Assembly (NCBI GenBank): GCA_017522065.1
Contig: JAFXAD010000030.1
Span: 1 to 44,174 of the forward strand
Length of the DNA: 44,174 bases
Direction: 5' to 3'
Source of the DNA: Bacteroidales bacterium
GTDB taxonomy: Bacteria; Bacteroidota; Bacteroidia; Bacteroidales; P3
Translations under genes and position numbers: made by a program
Part shown: one piece after another, positions 15,042-23,867 of the stretch
Position numbering within the stretch: the stretch's first letter is position 1
How the letters are laid out: each line of letters begins with the position of its first letter
Notes under the pieces: model-generated
Seen by the model: only the letters and a program-made list of their open reading frames with translations
Databases searched by the model: none
What the model was told of the DNA's origin: nothing

Positions 15042-18000
15042 CTAATGTACAACGATTTTGCCGTTCTGGATTATCTTTTCACCGTCGGAGGTTGTCACTT
15101 GGAAACGCGCCATATATATTCCTGGGGCGACGCGACGGCCTGAGTATGAGCAAAGATTCCAGTCGACGGGTCCTACCACATAACTGTCGGGATTGACGGG
15201 CGGTGTGAAGGATGCTACTGGCTGACCCTGAATGTTGTAGATGTTGAGCTCTGCACTGACGATAGTGCCTTTGCAGTTGTGCTCCATGCGCAAAAGTGTG
15301 TGGCTCGTTGCCGGATTTGGCGAGGCGTTGAACTGTGTGGTCGTGGTGTCTGTACCGTGGACGTAGAAAACTATTGTCGCGGTATTGGAATAGTTGAAGA
15401 TGTTCCAGGCTTTCACGACGATGGTGTGTCGGCCGGCGGCCAAGTCTTTCAAACTGTAATGTATCGTTCCGCTGTGTTCATCATTGATGTCGGTCTCGTA
15501 CAGATCGTTGAGGACAATGATTTCGTTTGGATTGTTGTCGACAGTTGCCGTGATGTCGTGCCCCAAGCCGCTACCCACGGCGTTGATGCCTATGGTGTCG
15601 TGAAGCATAACCAAAAGGGTGGGGTTCGGATCGGTTATTCCTCCGTTGCGGAAAGTTGTGTCGTTGATGAAGGCTCGGATTTCGGGGCGTGTCTCGGATA
15701 TGACAACCGATTCGTCGAAGCCGCCGAGATAGAGATTCAGGTAGGCTCCGGCAGCGTCTTCGGTGGCGCTTTTGGCATAGTGTGTTATCCGTGCACGGTC
15801 GAATTTATAGGCCACGTCGCGCGGGACAGTGAAGCGGTAACTGAAGTGTCCGCCTTTGACATTGGTCCGCCCACGGTATATAAGGTTGTTCTGTGTGGTA
15901 TATGATACTTCGTGCCCGATGTTGTCGTTGGCAAGTGTGTGTGTTGATATCGGGCGGTCGTATACTTCGGGAAAGATGTCGCCGTCGAAGTCGCTGACCA
16001 CTTCGCCGTTGCTGTCGCGGATTTCGCCTTCGACGGTGACGGTGGAGAGGACAAGTGCCGTGTCGCCCTTCGTACTGTCAACAGGGGTGCCGTTGATGGC
16101 GGTGACAACAACTTGGTTGGTGGGGTGACTGAGCCGGAGTGCCGGGTCGCCCATAAGCGTCAGGGCCTGTGTTGTCACGCGGTGATTCTTGGCAATGCGG
16201 ATGGCGTCGCCTATGGTGTTGGCGGGGTTGAGCGCCTGCAATACTATGTCGGTGTTTACCACCTGGATGTGCGAGATGGGTCGCGAAGCAGCCAAACAAG
16301 CTATGCCGGCTCCGTCGGCCAAAAGGAATTCTTCGGCACCGCAAGTCTCGTCGGGGTCGTCATGGCGACCAAAAGTGCAGGTGCTTGTAATGAAGAATGG
16401 CAACTGGTTATAATTTGTATAGGTACTTATGTCGGATTTCATCATGAAGCGCTCTGTGCCTATGTATTGCGATGAGCCATGTCCTATGTAGTTGAGCAGC
16501 AGGCATCCGTAGTTGATGCGTTTGCGCAGGGCATTGTTGACGTCGGGATAGTATGAGCCGTCGGCGCCTGTTTTTTGGACATAGGCATCGGCATATATTT
16601 TATCGATGGTAATGTGTGGGTACTGACTGTTGATCTGGCGTGCGGTGACTTCTGACGACCAAGTGAACGATGTGTCGCCGCCACAGCTTGGGTCGGCATC
16701 GTCGGCCAGCAGTGCCACGCTGTTGCGCCAATCGCCTCGAATGTTTTCGATAGTGAGGTCTTTACGGGTGATGTAATTCTCTATCTTGTCGACAATGTGT
16801 TTTGCTTCGGCCGCATTCTTTACCGGCAGACGCCCCACGGAGACATCCATGGTCGATGTGCTCGAGAGGCTCTCGCCATTGTCAAGATATGTGAAGATGT
16901 CGTCTGAGGCTATCGATTCACCATCGTCGTCGAACGAAACGAGGGTCTGGTAAGTGACCACATCGGTGTGGTTGTGTCCCAAGATATTGCGATTGTCATA
17001 AGTGCCTTTACCCATGATTAGCAGGTGCTTGGGCGTTGGCAGGTCCGCGTTTGCTGTGGCGTTACTGCGATAACAGCGCAGCAACTCGCGAATAGCCATG
17101 GGGTCCTTACGTCCGCAACCGAACTCGTTGAATACTTGTTCCTGTGTCACGACAACAGCATGAATGCCGTCGTGAATGCTGTGCAACGAGGCCAGGCGTT
17201 CGGCCTCGGCTCTCAGGTCGTTGTGGCATACTATGACCATTTCGGCACTGCCGGTGCCATGGAGGTCTTGGTTGTCGATTTTTGTGACGCTACGGGGAGT
17301 TTTGTACGTCGAGCTGCCAAAGACGATGAAGGTTCTCCATTTGTCCGAGAGGGCGTTGAAGGTTGCATCGCTATTGTTGAATGAAAGTGGGCATTCGTAG
17401 CTGTTGTTGTAGTCGGTTATGTCCCAAATGCGCATCGAGGAGTTTGCACCAGTGAGATGGTGACGGATTTCGGCATTGTTGATGGGCGGCACGCGCATGA
17501 AGGTCTGGCTGGCAGTGGCGGCCATGGGGGTGACTGCGTCGATCTCTATATAGTCAATGTAGCCGGAAGCCATGCTCTCGTTGTAATTATATGTTATATC
17601 AAATGAAATGTTGGTCGACGACGGGGCATCGAACTCGTCCATGAACTCCGAATAGCGGTTGTTGCTGCCAAAACTCTGAGTACGTTGGTTGCTGCCGAGC
17701 GATATCGTGAAACTGCTCGGGGCACTGGAGACCGTGGCCAATGCGTAGCGCACTTTGATGGTGCCGTTTGCGGCAGCGGGCAGCGAGAAGCTGACATTCC
17801 GATGCGTGTTGCTGCCGTACATACGGTCGCCCACCCATATAAGTCCTGATTTGTGAGTGTTTGTTTCGTCGATGTCGTGAACGGCTACGGTGTGGCAAGA
17901 ACTATTGTCCATAGTTGCAGTGGTTTGCTCTTTGGTGCCAACCCTGTTGTGCTGCCCTTCGCGAAGTGTCAGGAAAACGTAATTGGAGGTGGAGTAGTGG

Positions 18001-18398
18001 TTGGGGAAGTGATGGATCGAGGCGTACTGCTCGCTATATTCCCATTTGTCGGCGCCATCGGCATAGAAGAGTATGTAGTCGTTGTTGTCAAAAATACCAT
18101 TGCCGTTGTCGTCGTGGATGTCGATGGCCATTTCGCTTAGGTCGTCGATACGTGCATTGCCGTTTGTCGTGGCCAGTTCGCCACCCGAGTGTCCAAAAAG
18201 TGCAATTTGGTCGATACTGCATGATGATAGCGCGGATATGTCGTTGGTTGTCAGTCTGTAGATTCCTGCATCAGCAATCTCTATTTTCCACCAATCGCCG
18301 TTGCTCAGCACCGAGTGTGCCGCATACTGTGCAGAGACGGGCACGCTTGTCACAACGGCAAGCATAAAAAAGAATAATATCTTAATTTTATTTTTCAT
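15042..18398 (-). CDS. porU: Type IX secretion sortase PorU (gingipain-like, C25)
   Basis: A 1118-residue exported protein with a signal peptide (to about residue 24, VSA-QYA). The middle holds a C25 cysteine protease fold: the catalytic His640 is in YIGHGSSQY and Cys674 is in TSTCTFGRHDD. PorU removes the C-terminal sorting domain of T9SS cargo and links the cargo to lipopolysaccharide or another surface anchor. The C-terminal 80 or so residues form a T9SS sorting-type domain (NASPNPATSHTLLRM, NIYNIQGQPV, GIYMARFQV), kept uncleaved in known PorU. It begins the minus-strand porU-porV-ispF cluster and is divergent from a porP-like gene. Confidence 0.95.
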   Translation of the reverse strand: MKNKIKILFFFMLAVVTSVPVSAQYAAHSVLSNGDWWKIEIADAGIYRLTTNDISALSSCSIDQIALFGHSGGELATTNGNARIDDLSEMAIDIHDDNGNGIFDNNDYILFYADGADKWEYSEQYASIHHFPNHYSTSNYVFLTLREGQHNRVGTKEQTTATMDNSSCHTVAVHDIDETNTHKSGLIWVGDRMYGSNTHRNVSFSLPAAANGTIKVRYALATVSSAPSSFTISLGSNQRTQSFGSNNRYSEFMDEFDAPSSTNISFDITYNYNESMASGYIDYIEIDAVTPMAATASQTFMRVPPINNAEIRHHLTGANSSMRIWDITDYNNSYECPLSFNNSDATFNALSDKWRTFIVFGSSTYKTPRSVTKIDNQDLHGTGSAEMVIVCHNDLRAEAERLASLHSIHDGIHAVVVTQEQVFNEFGCGRKDPMAIRELLRCYRSNATANADLPTPKHLLIMGKGTYDNRNILGHNHTDVVTYQTLVSFDDDGESIASDDIFTYLDNGESLSSTSTMDVSVGRLPVKNAAEAKHIVDKIENYITRKDLTIENIRGDWRNSVALLADDADPSCGGDTSFTWSSEVTARQINSQYPHITIDKIYADAYVQKTGADGSYYPDVNNALRKRINYGCLLLNYIGHGSSQYIGTERFMMKSDISTYTNYNQLPFFITSTCTFGRHDDPDETCGAEEFLLADGAGIACLAASRPISHIQVVNTDIVLQALNPANTIGDAIRIAKNHRVTTQALTLMGDPALRLSHPTNQVVVTAINGTPVDSTKGDTALVLSTVTVEGEIRDSNGEVVSDFDGDIFPEVYDRPISTHTLANDNIGHEVSYTTQNNLIYRGRTNVKGGHFSYRFTVPRDVAYKFDRARITHYAKSATEDAAGAYLNLYLGGFDESVVISETRPEIRAFINDTTFRNGGITDPNPTLLVMLHDTIGINAVGSGLGHDITATVDNNPNEIIVLNDLYETDINDEHSGTIHYSLKDLAAGRHTIVVKAWNIFNYSNTATIVFYVHGTDTTTTQFNASPNPATSHTLLRMEHNCKGTIVSAELNIYNIQGQPVASFTPPVNPDSYVVGPVDWNLCSYSGRRVAPGIYMARFQVTTSDGEKIIQNGKIVVH

Positions 18399-18711
18399 GA
18401 CAAGATAACTCCCTTTTTTCGTTTTTATTGTCCGGACATGAACTTTTGGGTGCGGTAAACTGAAAAAAACAGGCTTGAAAATTGAAACAAAATTTACATA
18501 TTATCGTATTATCATTTCAACAATAATTATATCGAATTTTTTGTATTTGCGATTAGAAAAGAACGCGTTTTATCTGAAGTTTGTTAGTATTTGTAAAGTT
18601 GAATGTGTTGATATATAATGATTTGTAAAATATTTTTCTGAAAACGATTTGCGTTTGAAAGAAAATTCGTAATATTGCCAAATATTTTTAGGCTCATTTT
18701 ATACTTATTAT
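18399..18711. other. Divergent AT-rich promoter region between porU and porP
   Basis: A 313-bp AT-rich gap between divergent T9SS genes. On the plus strand TTTG (18648-18651) and TAATATTG (18670-18677), 18 bp apart, form an imperfect Bacteroidota promoter for the porP-like gene. I saw no convincing box for porU, and no small gene. Confidence 0.45.
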
Positions 18712-19713
18712 ATGATGAAGAATCTTACAAAAATTGCCTTAGTGACAGCATTGCTTTTCGGAGCCATGCAGGGAGTCAAAGCCCAGGATGTCATATTCTC
18801 GCAATTCTATGCTAATCCGCTTTACATGAACCCGGCATTTGCAGGTTCGAAAGTCTGTCCTCGCATAGCGATCAACTACCGTAACCAGTGGCCTGCCCTT
18901 GTGTCGGCATATACCACGGTGTCAGCTTCGTATGACCAGTATTTCGATGCACTCCATGGCGGTCTCGGAGCAATCCTTATGGCAGACCGTCAGGGTGACC
19001 ATGGCGCTTTGTCGACAAGCTCGCTGGGACTCATCTATTCGTTCCGCTTTCAGTTGGCACGCGAACTGTGGGTCAATGCCGGTTTGAAGGCTGGAATAGC
19101 AAATACAAGTCTGAATTGGAATGACTTGCTCTTCCCTGACATGCTTGATCCCGTGATGGGTTTTGTCGGAGCATCGTCGGCCCAGATGCCCGAGAAGACA
19201 AACGTGTGGTATCTCGATTTCGATGCTGGCGCTTTGTTCTATGGTTCTTCATGGTATGCCGGTTTTGCAGCCTCGCATCTTACCCAGCCTTCAAACGGTT
19301 TCTATGGCGTCTGCAAACTGCCTATGAAGTTCACTGGCAATGTCGGAGCTCTGATCAATATCGCCGAAGAGGCTCGCCGTACATCCTCCCTCGGACTTGG
19401 TACCCCGGTGCTTTCGCCCAACTTCATCTATCAGTATCAGGCAGGATTCCATTATTTCAACTATGGTATCTATCTCGACTGGATGCCTTTCCTCGTTGGC
19501 GTATGGTTCCGCAACGGTATCGAGAATGCCGACGCTTTCATTTTCCAAGTCGGATTTCAACAGGACTACTTTAAAATCGGATACAGCTACGACGTGACGG
19601 TTTCCAAACTCTCGAACAACACCTACGGAGCTCATGAATTCAGCATCGGTATTCTGCTGCCGTGCCCCGAGAAGAAACATAAAGTCAAAGCAATCCGCTG
19701 TCCGTCGTTCTAA
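18712..19713 (+). CDS. PorP/SprF family type IX secretion membrane protein
   Basis: A 333-residue outer-membrane protein with a signal peptide ending near VKA-QDV. The PorP/SprF signature directly follows: DVIFSQFYANPLYMNPAFAG, then CPRIAINYRNQWP and SYDQYFDALHGGLGA, and barrel-like strands to the C-terminus. These proteins are required for secretion or surface attachment of particular T9SS cargo, and PorP-type members contact the PorK/GldK ring. It is divergent from porU and 106 bp upstream of the GldJ-like lipoprotein gene, so the two plus-strand genes are probably one unit. Several paralogues usually occur per genome; this one cannot be assigned to a single cargo. Confidence 0.9.
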   Translation: MMKNLTKIALVTALLFGAMQGVKAQDVIFSQFYANPLYMNPAFAGSKVCPRIAINYRNQWPALVSAYTTVSASYDQYFDALHGGLGAILMADRQGDHGALSTSSLGLIYSFRFQLARELWVNAGLKAGIANTSLNWNDLLFPDMLDPVMGFVGASSAQMPEKTNVWYLDFDAGALFYGSSWYAGFAASHLTQPSNGFYGVCKLPMKFTGNVGALINIAEEARRTSSLGLGTPVLSPNFIYQYQAGFHYFNYGIYLDWMPFLVGVWFRNGIENADAFIFQVGFQQDYFKIGYSYDVTVSKLSNNTYGAHEFSIGILLPCPEKKHKVKAIRCPSF

Positions 19714-19819
19714 GGACAATGCCTTTGTTGAAAAGACGACGAAACATTTTTGCGAATTGTACGTATAGAATAAGAACACAAAACGAAATAAGAAAATAGT
19801 AAAATCATATTTATATATC

Positions 19820-21367
19820 ATGAAAAACCTCAGAATTGCATCATTCTTGTTGGTGGCAGCCGTGGTGATTACAGGCTGCAGCAAACAGAAATCGGCTACA
19901 ACAGGGTGGAACTACAATGACCCTGATTGGGGCGGATTCGAAGTGTCTGACTACAACGAGCAGATTACGGCTCCAGGTCTCGTATTTATCGAAGGTGGAG
20001 CTTTCGTTATGGGACGCGTGTCGGACGACTCCCGATTCCAGTGGAACAACGTGGCACACAACGTCACCGTGTCCTCGTTCTATATGGATGAAACGGAGGT
20101 GACTAACCAGTCATACCGCGAATACGTGTACTGGATGCAAAGAGCCTACGGCGAAGAATATCCCGAGCGCGTACGTGCTATCTATCCCGACACCAACTGC
20201 TGGCGCGACAAGCTGGCATGGCGCGAAGGTTTTGTAGACTATTATTTCCAAAGTCCCATCTACGACCAGTATCCCGTTGTCGGTGTGTCGTGGGAACAGG
20301 CTTCGAAATATTGCATCTGGCGTACCGACCGTGTCAACGAAAAGATTCTTGTCGACAAGGGCATCATCGTTCTTGACCTGACAGACCTCCGTGGTGAGAC
20401 TGCCTTCCAGACCGATGTATACCTCGCAGGTCAGTACCGTGGCGAGTCGAAAAACGAACTTGATAATCTCGACCCGAGCGCCGGTGGCGAACCTCGTCAA
20501 GTGCGTCGTGAGGACGGTATCCTTGTTCCTCACTATCGTCTGCCTACCGAGGCTGAATGGGAATTCGCTGCTCTTGGCATGATTGGCAACACCTACGACG
20601 AGCGTGTCGTTGAACACAAGACCTATCCTTGGGCCGGCTCGAGCGTACGTTCTGCAAACAAGAAATACTACGGTCAGTTCCTTGCCAACTTCAAGCGCAG
20701 CCGCGGTGACGCTATGGGCGTGGCAGGCAACCTGAACGATGGTTGGGACTATACTTGCCCAGTCAAGTGGTACTTCCCGAACGACTACGGTCTGTACAAC
20801 ATGGCAGGCAACGTCAGCGAATGGTGTATGGATGTCTATCGTAAAGACCAGAACCCCATCGGAGGCGAAGACCAGAACCCCTTCCGTGGTAATGTTTATC
20901 GCACTCCTACCTATATTGACGAGGAAATTGCAATCAACGATACTACGGGTAGCATCATCTACAAGAACGTTGATGACGACCTGAACCGTCGCAACTACCG
21001 CCAGGCTGACAATATCAACTACTTGGATGGTGACTACGCTTCGAATATCTATGATTACACCACGAACCAAAGTATAACCGAATGGGTCGCAGTCAGTGAC
21101 GACGAAGAAGAGGTTGGCAACGACGACGATTCGATGCTCTCGAATCCTGACAGTGTGACCAACATGATGTATCGTCGTAACGTTACCAACCAGCGTAACG
21201 TAACCTCGCTACTCAGCAACAAGGTCCGCGTCGTGAAGGGTGGCTCTTGGAACGACCGCGCTTACTGGATGCAGTCGGGCACTCGCCGCTTCTACGAACA
21301 GGATCGTTCTACTTCGTGGATCGGATTCCGCTGCGCAATGGATCGCCTCGGACCTCGTGCAGAATAA
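19820..21367 (+). CDS. gldJ: GldJ-like SUMF1-domain lipoprotein
   Basis: A 515-residue lipoprotein (lipobox TGC, Cys20) with a formylglycine-enzyme-like (SUMF1) domain used structurally. It contains GLVFIEGGAFVMGRV, SFYMDETEVTNQSYREYVYW, WRTDRVNE, YRLPTEAEWEFAALG, NMAGNVSEW and a closing GGSWNDRAYWMQSGTRR. The TGWNYNDPDWGGFEV start, the WRTDRVNE segment and the length fit my memory of GldJ better than PorK/GldK. Two context points agree: gldJ lies beside porU and porV in Flavobacterium, and no gldL, gldM or gldN follows here. GldJ is needed for gliding and stabilises GldK in flavobacteria. PorK/GldK remains the alternative. A terminator follows closely. Confidence 0.72.
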   Translation: MKNLRIASFLLVAAVVITGCSKQKSATTGWNYNDPDWGGFEVSDYNEQITAPGLVFIEGGAFVMGRVSDDSRFQWNNVAHNVTVSSFYMDETEVTNQSYREYVYWMQRAYGEEYPERVRAIYPDTNCWRDKLAWREGFVDYYFQSPIYDQYPVVGVSWEQASKYCIWRTDRVNEKILVDKGIIVLDLTDLRGETAFQTDVYLAGQYRGESKNELDNLDPSAGGEPRQVRREDGILVPHYRLPTEAEWEFAALGMIGNTYDERVVEHKTYPWAGSSVRSANKKYYGQFLANFKRSRGDAMGVAGNLNDGWDYTCPVKWYFPNDYGLYNMAGNVSEWCMDVYRKDQNPIGGEDQNPFRGNVYRTPTYIDEEIAINDTTGSIIYKNVDDDLNRRNYRQADNINYLDGDYASNIYDYTTNQSITEWVAVSDDEEEVGNDDDSMLSNPDSVTNMMYRRNVTNQRNVTSLLSNKVRVVKGGSWNDRAYWMQSGTRRFYEQDRSTSWIGFRCAMDRLGPRAE

Positions 21368-21409
21368 GCTTGAAAAGAATTTCATAATAGTTTTAAAGGA
21401 TTATAAATG

Positions 21410-21437
21410 TGGGAAGACTGAAACAGTCTTCCCTTTT
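21410..21437 (+). terminator. Terminator after the GldJ-like gene
   Basis: GGGAAGACTG and CAGTCTTCCC form a 10-bp stem with a 3-nt loop, followed by TTTTT. It closes the porP-gldJ unit and shows that the next gene is not part of it. Confidence 0.9.
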
Positions 21438-21643
21438 TCATGGTCAGGCGTCATTGAAGCTATTTTTGTAAGACAATAAAAAAAAACAGATTATTTAAGG
21501 TGAACTCTATTATTAGATTGATTCGCGTTTTGCATGCAAATCCAATTTTTTAATGGCAACAAGTTAATTCGCTAAATTCGTTTAATTTGCCGTAGAAAAA
21601 CCAATTATCAGGAGTTGACCATCACTTAAAAAACTTCAAAATT

Positions 21644-23725
21644 ATGCGTTACAAGAAACTTTCACATATTTCAAAAAGAAATACCTTCCGTTTCCGTCGT
21701 TTTTGCCGTGCTGCGTATGCAGTCTTCAATTCGCTTCACCGTGAGGTGACAATTGGCAGGTTGGCTACATACGTTGCAGACCACCAGTTGCGCAAGTCGG
21801 CTGTGACGGCATTGTCGATGTTTATGCTCGTGCCATTAATGGCAAATTCGCAGGAGGACGACGCCGTTGATGTCCAGTTACTCCCGGTGCTGCAGATTGT
21901 GGCACCTACATCCACAGCGCTGAGTGCTGCTGAACCTGCGGTTGTGCTCACGTCGCAGGATATCTCAAACCATACTGTTCAGAGTATTGGCGATTTGCTC
22001 ACACTTGTTGCCGGAGTTGACCTTCGGGTGCGTGGCACTGCCGATATTCAAGGAGACCTCTCAATGCGTGGAGGCTCGTTCGACCAGATGCTCGTGCTCG
22101 TCAACGGTATAAATCTGACGGATGCACAGACTGGTCATCATCTGCTTGACATTCCAATAGATATCACGATGGTGGAGCGCGTGGAGGTTCTTACACCTTC
22201 AATGTTGCTCTCTCGGGGCTTTGTTGCTTTTTGCGGTGCTGTCAATATTGTGGTCAATGAAAATGACAAAGACAGGATAATGGCTGAAGTCGGCTTGGGC
22301 TCTGACTGCACTGCTCGTCTGTCGGCTTTGGCGACGGCAGCGCATAAAAACTGGACCCATACAATTGCAGCATCGTATGCGCGCAGCGATGGATATATGA
22401 AAAATACAGACTACAATCAGGCAAACCTATTCCTGCAGTCGGATCGTAAGGGTTTGAGCGACAGGTGGTCGGTCAGCGCAGGAGCACAAATCAAGGATTT
22501 CGGTAGCCAGGCTTTCTACAGCGTCTCGTATCCAGACCAGTTTGAAGCAACACGAACGCTAACGCTCATGGCATCCAATGTGCATCTTTGGAAGTCGGCG
22601 CGTCTGGAGACGGATATATACGGACGACTGCACAGCGACCGTTTTGAACTGTTTCGCGAGGGCAGGGTGGAAGCACCTGCTTGGTACGGGGGACACAACT
22701 ACCACATCTCCGAAATCTCAGGAGTGCGAACTCGTTATGTGCGTCGAATCGCGACAGGCGATTTATTCCTCGGTGTCGAAATGCGCAGCGAAGGCATTGT
22801 CAGTAGCGTTCTCGGTGAACCCGATACTGAATTTGTACTGTGCCGTCAACCGTCGAAATATAACCATAGCGCCTCACGTGTGTCGGCAAATGTCTTTGGC
22901 GGCTATCGCTTTGATTTCAATAGCGGTAGCGTGGAGGGAGTGCTGCTGGGGAGCCATAACAATGTTTTCGGAACAAATTATGGGGCTTCAATCGATGCTG
23001 TATGGCAACCAGCCCGACAATGGCGTTTGGGAGCTTCGCTGACGCGTGCGTTCAGGACTCCCACTTTTACCGATTTGTATTATCAGGGTGTCAACCAAGT
23101 TGCAAATCCGGATCTGAACAGTGAACGAAGCCTTTCGACAGAAGTCAAAGCCCGCTATGTTACGACTTTTTCAGGCTGTCGGCTCGCAGCTTTGGTGTCG
23201 CTATACTATCGCGCCGGTCGTGACATTATCGACTGGGTACGCAGTCCGGACGAAGAGTTGTGGTATTCCATGAACCATACCGTCTTGGATGCGATGGGTG
23301 CGGAATTTACATTTATGCTGCATGTGGGTTCGGGGATTGACGAAGTGGGATGCAGCTATTCGTACTGCACAGAGCGACAGGATGCTGCGGGAATGATGAG
23401 TGCCTACAACCTTGAGTATTTGCGCCACAAGGCAAATATGTACGTTGTTCTGTCTCCCGCCAGGATTCTTTTTGCAAATGACGCGCCAGTCAGTCTGAAA
23501 TGCGATGTGAATTACCGAAACCGGCAGGGCTTTTATATTGATAATCTCGGGAACGAGACTCCTTTTGCCGATGCATTCATTATCAATACCTCGATAGAAT
23601 ATGCATTCCCTAAAGTCACATTGTCGTTCAGAGTACACAATATCGGCGATTGCAAATATCGCGACTATGGGGGCGTTCCACAGCCGGGACGCAGTTTTAT
23701 GTTTGCTGCTAAAATGAAACTGTAG
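21644..23725 (+). CDS. TonB-dependent outer-membrane receptor (BtuB-like plug)
   Basis: A 693-residue receptor. An N-terminal extension (residues 1-50, with RFCRAAYAVFNSLHREV) precedes the hydrophobic signal segment (VTALSMFMLVPLMANS), as in many Bacteroidales receptors. The plug domain shows QSIGDLLTLVAGVDLRVRG, then SMRGGSFDQMLVLVNGINL and DIPIDITMVERVEVL, followed by a barrel ending in MFAAKMKL. The plug resembles the BtuB/cobalamin group, but no cobalamin riboswitch is visible upstream, so the ligand is open. It is monocistronic as far as can be seen: terminator upstream, hairpin downstream. The ATG at 21644 is chosen because it includes the lineage-typical extension. Confidence 0.88.
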   Translation: MRYKKLSHISKRNTFRFRRFCRAAYAVFNSLHREVTIGRLATYVADHQLRKSAVTALSMFMLVPLMANSQEDDAVDVQLLPVLQIVAPTSTALSAAEPAVVLTSQDISNHTVQSIGDLLTLVAGVDLRVRGTADIQGDLSMRGGSFDQMLVLVNGINLTDAQTGHHLLDIPIDITMVERVEVLTPSMLLSRGFVAFCGAVNIVVNENDKDRIMAEVGLGSDCTARLSALATAAHKNWTHTIAASYARSDGYMKNTDYNQANLFLQSDRKGLSDRWSVSAGAQIKDFGSQAFYSVSYPDQFEATRTLTLMASNVHLWKSARLETDIYGRLHSDRFELFREGRVEAPAWYGGHNYHISEISGVRTRYVRRIATGDLFLGVEMRSEGIVSSVLGEPDTEFVLCRQPSKYNHSASRVSANVFGGYRFDFNSGSVEGVLLGSHNNVFGTNYGASIDAVWQPARQWRLGASLTRAFRTPTFTDLYYQGVNQVANPDLNSERSLSTEVKARYVTTFSGCRLAALVSLYYRAGRDIIDWVRSPDEELWYSMNHTVLDAMGAEFTFMLHVGSGIDEVGCSYSYCTERQDAAGMMSAYNLEYLRHKANMYVVLSPARILFANDAPVSLKCDVNYRNRQGFYIDNLGNETPFADAFIINTSIEYAFPKVTLSFRVHNIGDCKYRDYGGVPQPGRSFMFAAKMKL

Positions 23726-23760
23726 TGCCTGCCATATCCGCTTCGGCGGAAGCCGGCACT
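23724..23760 (+). terminator. UUCG-capped hairpin after the TonB receptor gene
   Basis: AGTGCC (23724-23729) pairs with GGCACT (23755-23760), and inside it CCGC-TTCG-GCGG (23738-23749) forms a small stem with a UUCG tetraloop. It overlaps the stop codon. No T tract follows, so it may stabilise the mRNA end rather than terminate. Confidence 0.45.
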
Positions 23761-23838
23761 TGCACCTGTGTTGTCAGACATATTGCACGAACTGTTGCCG
23801 CTACAAAGTTTTTAGTAGAGGGAAAGCTATTTTTTTGT

Positions 23839-23846
23839 ATTTTTGC
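23839..23846 (+). promoter_or_regulatory. -7 promoter box of the OstA-like gene
   Basis: TATTTTTG matches the TAnnTTTG element; no good -33 TTTG is present at 19-21 bp. Transcription would start near 23852, which supports an ATG at 23859 or 23868 over the upstream ATG at 23760. Confidence 0.55.
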
Positions 23847-23867
23847 ATTTTATATGCAATGGTATAT

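Noticed and set aside
19820-21367. PorK/GldK assignment for the SUMF1 lipoprotein
   Set aside because: The N-terminal segment, the WRTDRVNE region, the porU/porV neighbourhood and the lack of gldLMN fit GldJ better. Kept as the alternative because no profile search was possible.
21480-21643. Cobalamin riboswitch upstream of the BtuB-like receptor
   Set aside because: The gap is short and AT-rich and shows none of the conserved B12-box sequence.
23760-23867. Longer OstA-like protein starting at 23760
   Set aside because: The extra 36 residues are Cys-rich and run through the -7 promoter box; the signal peptide begins at 23868.
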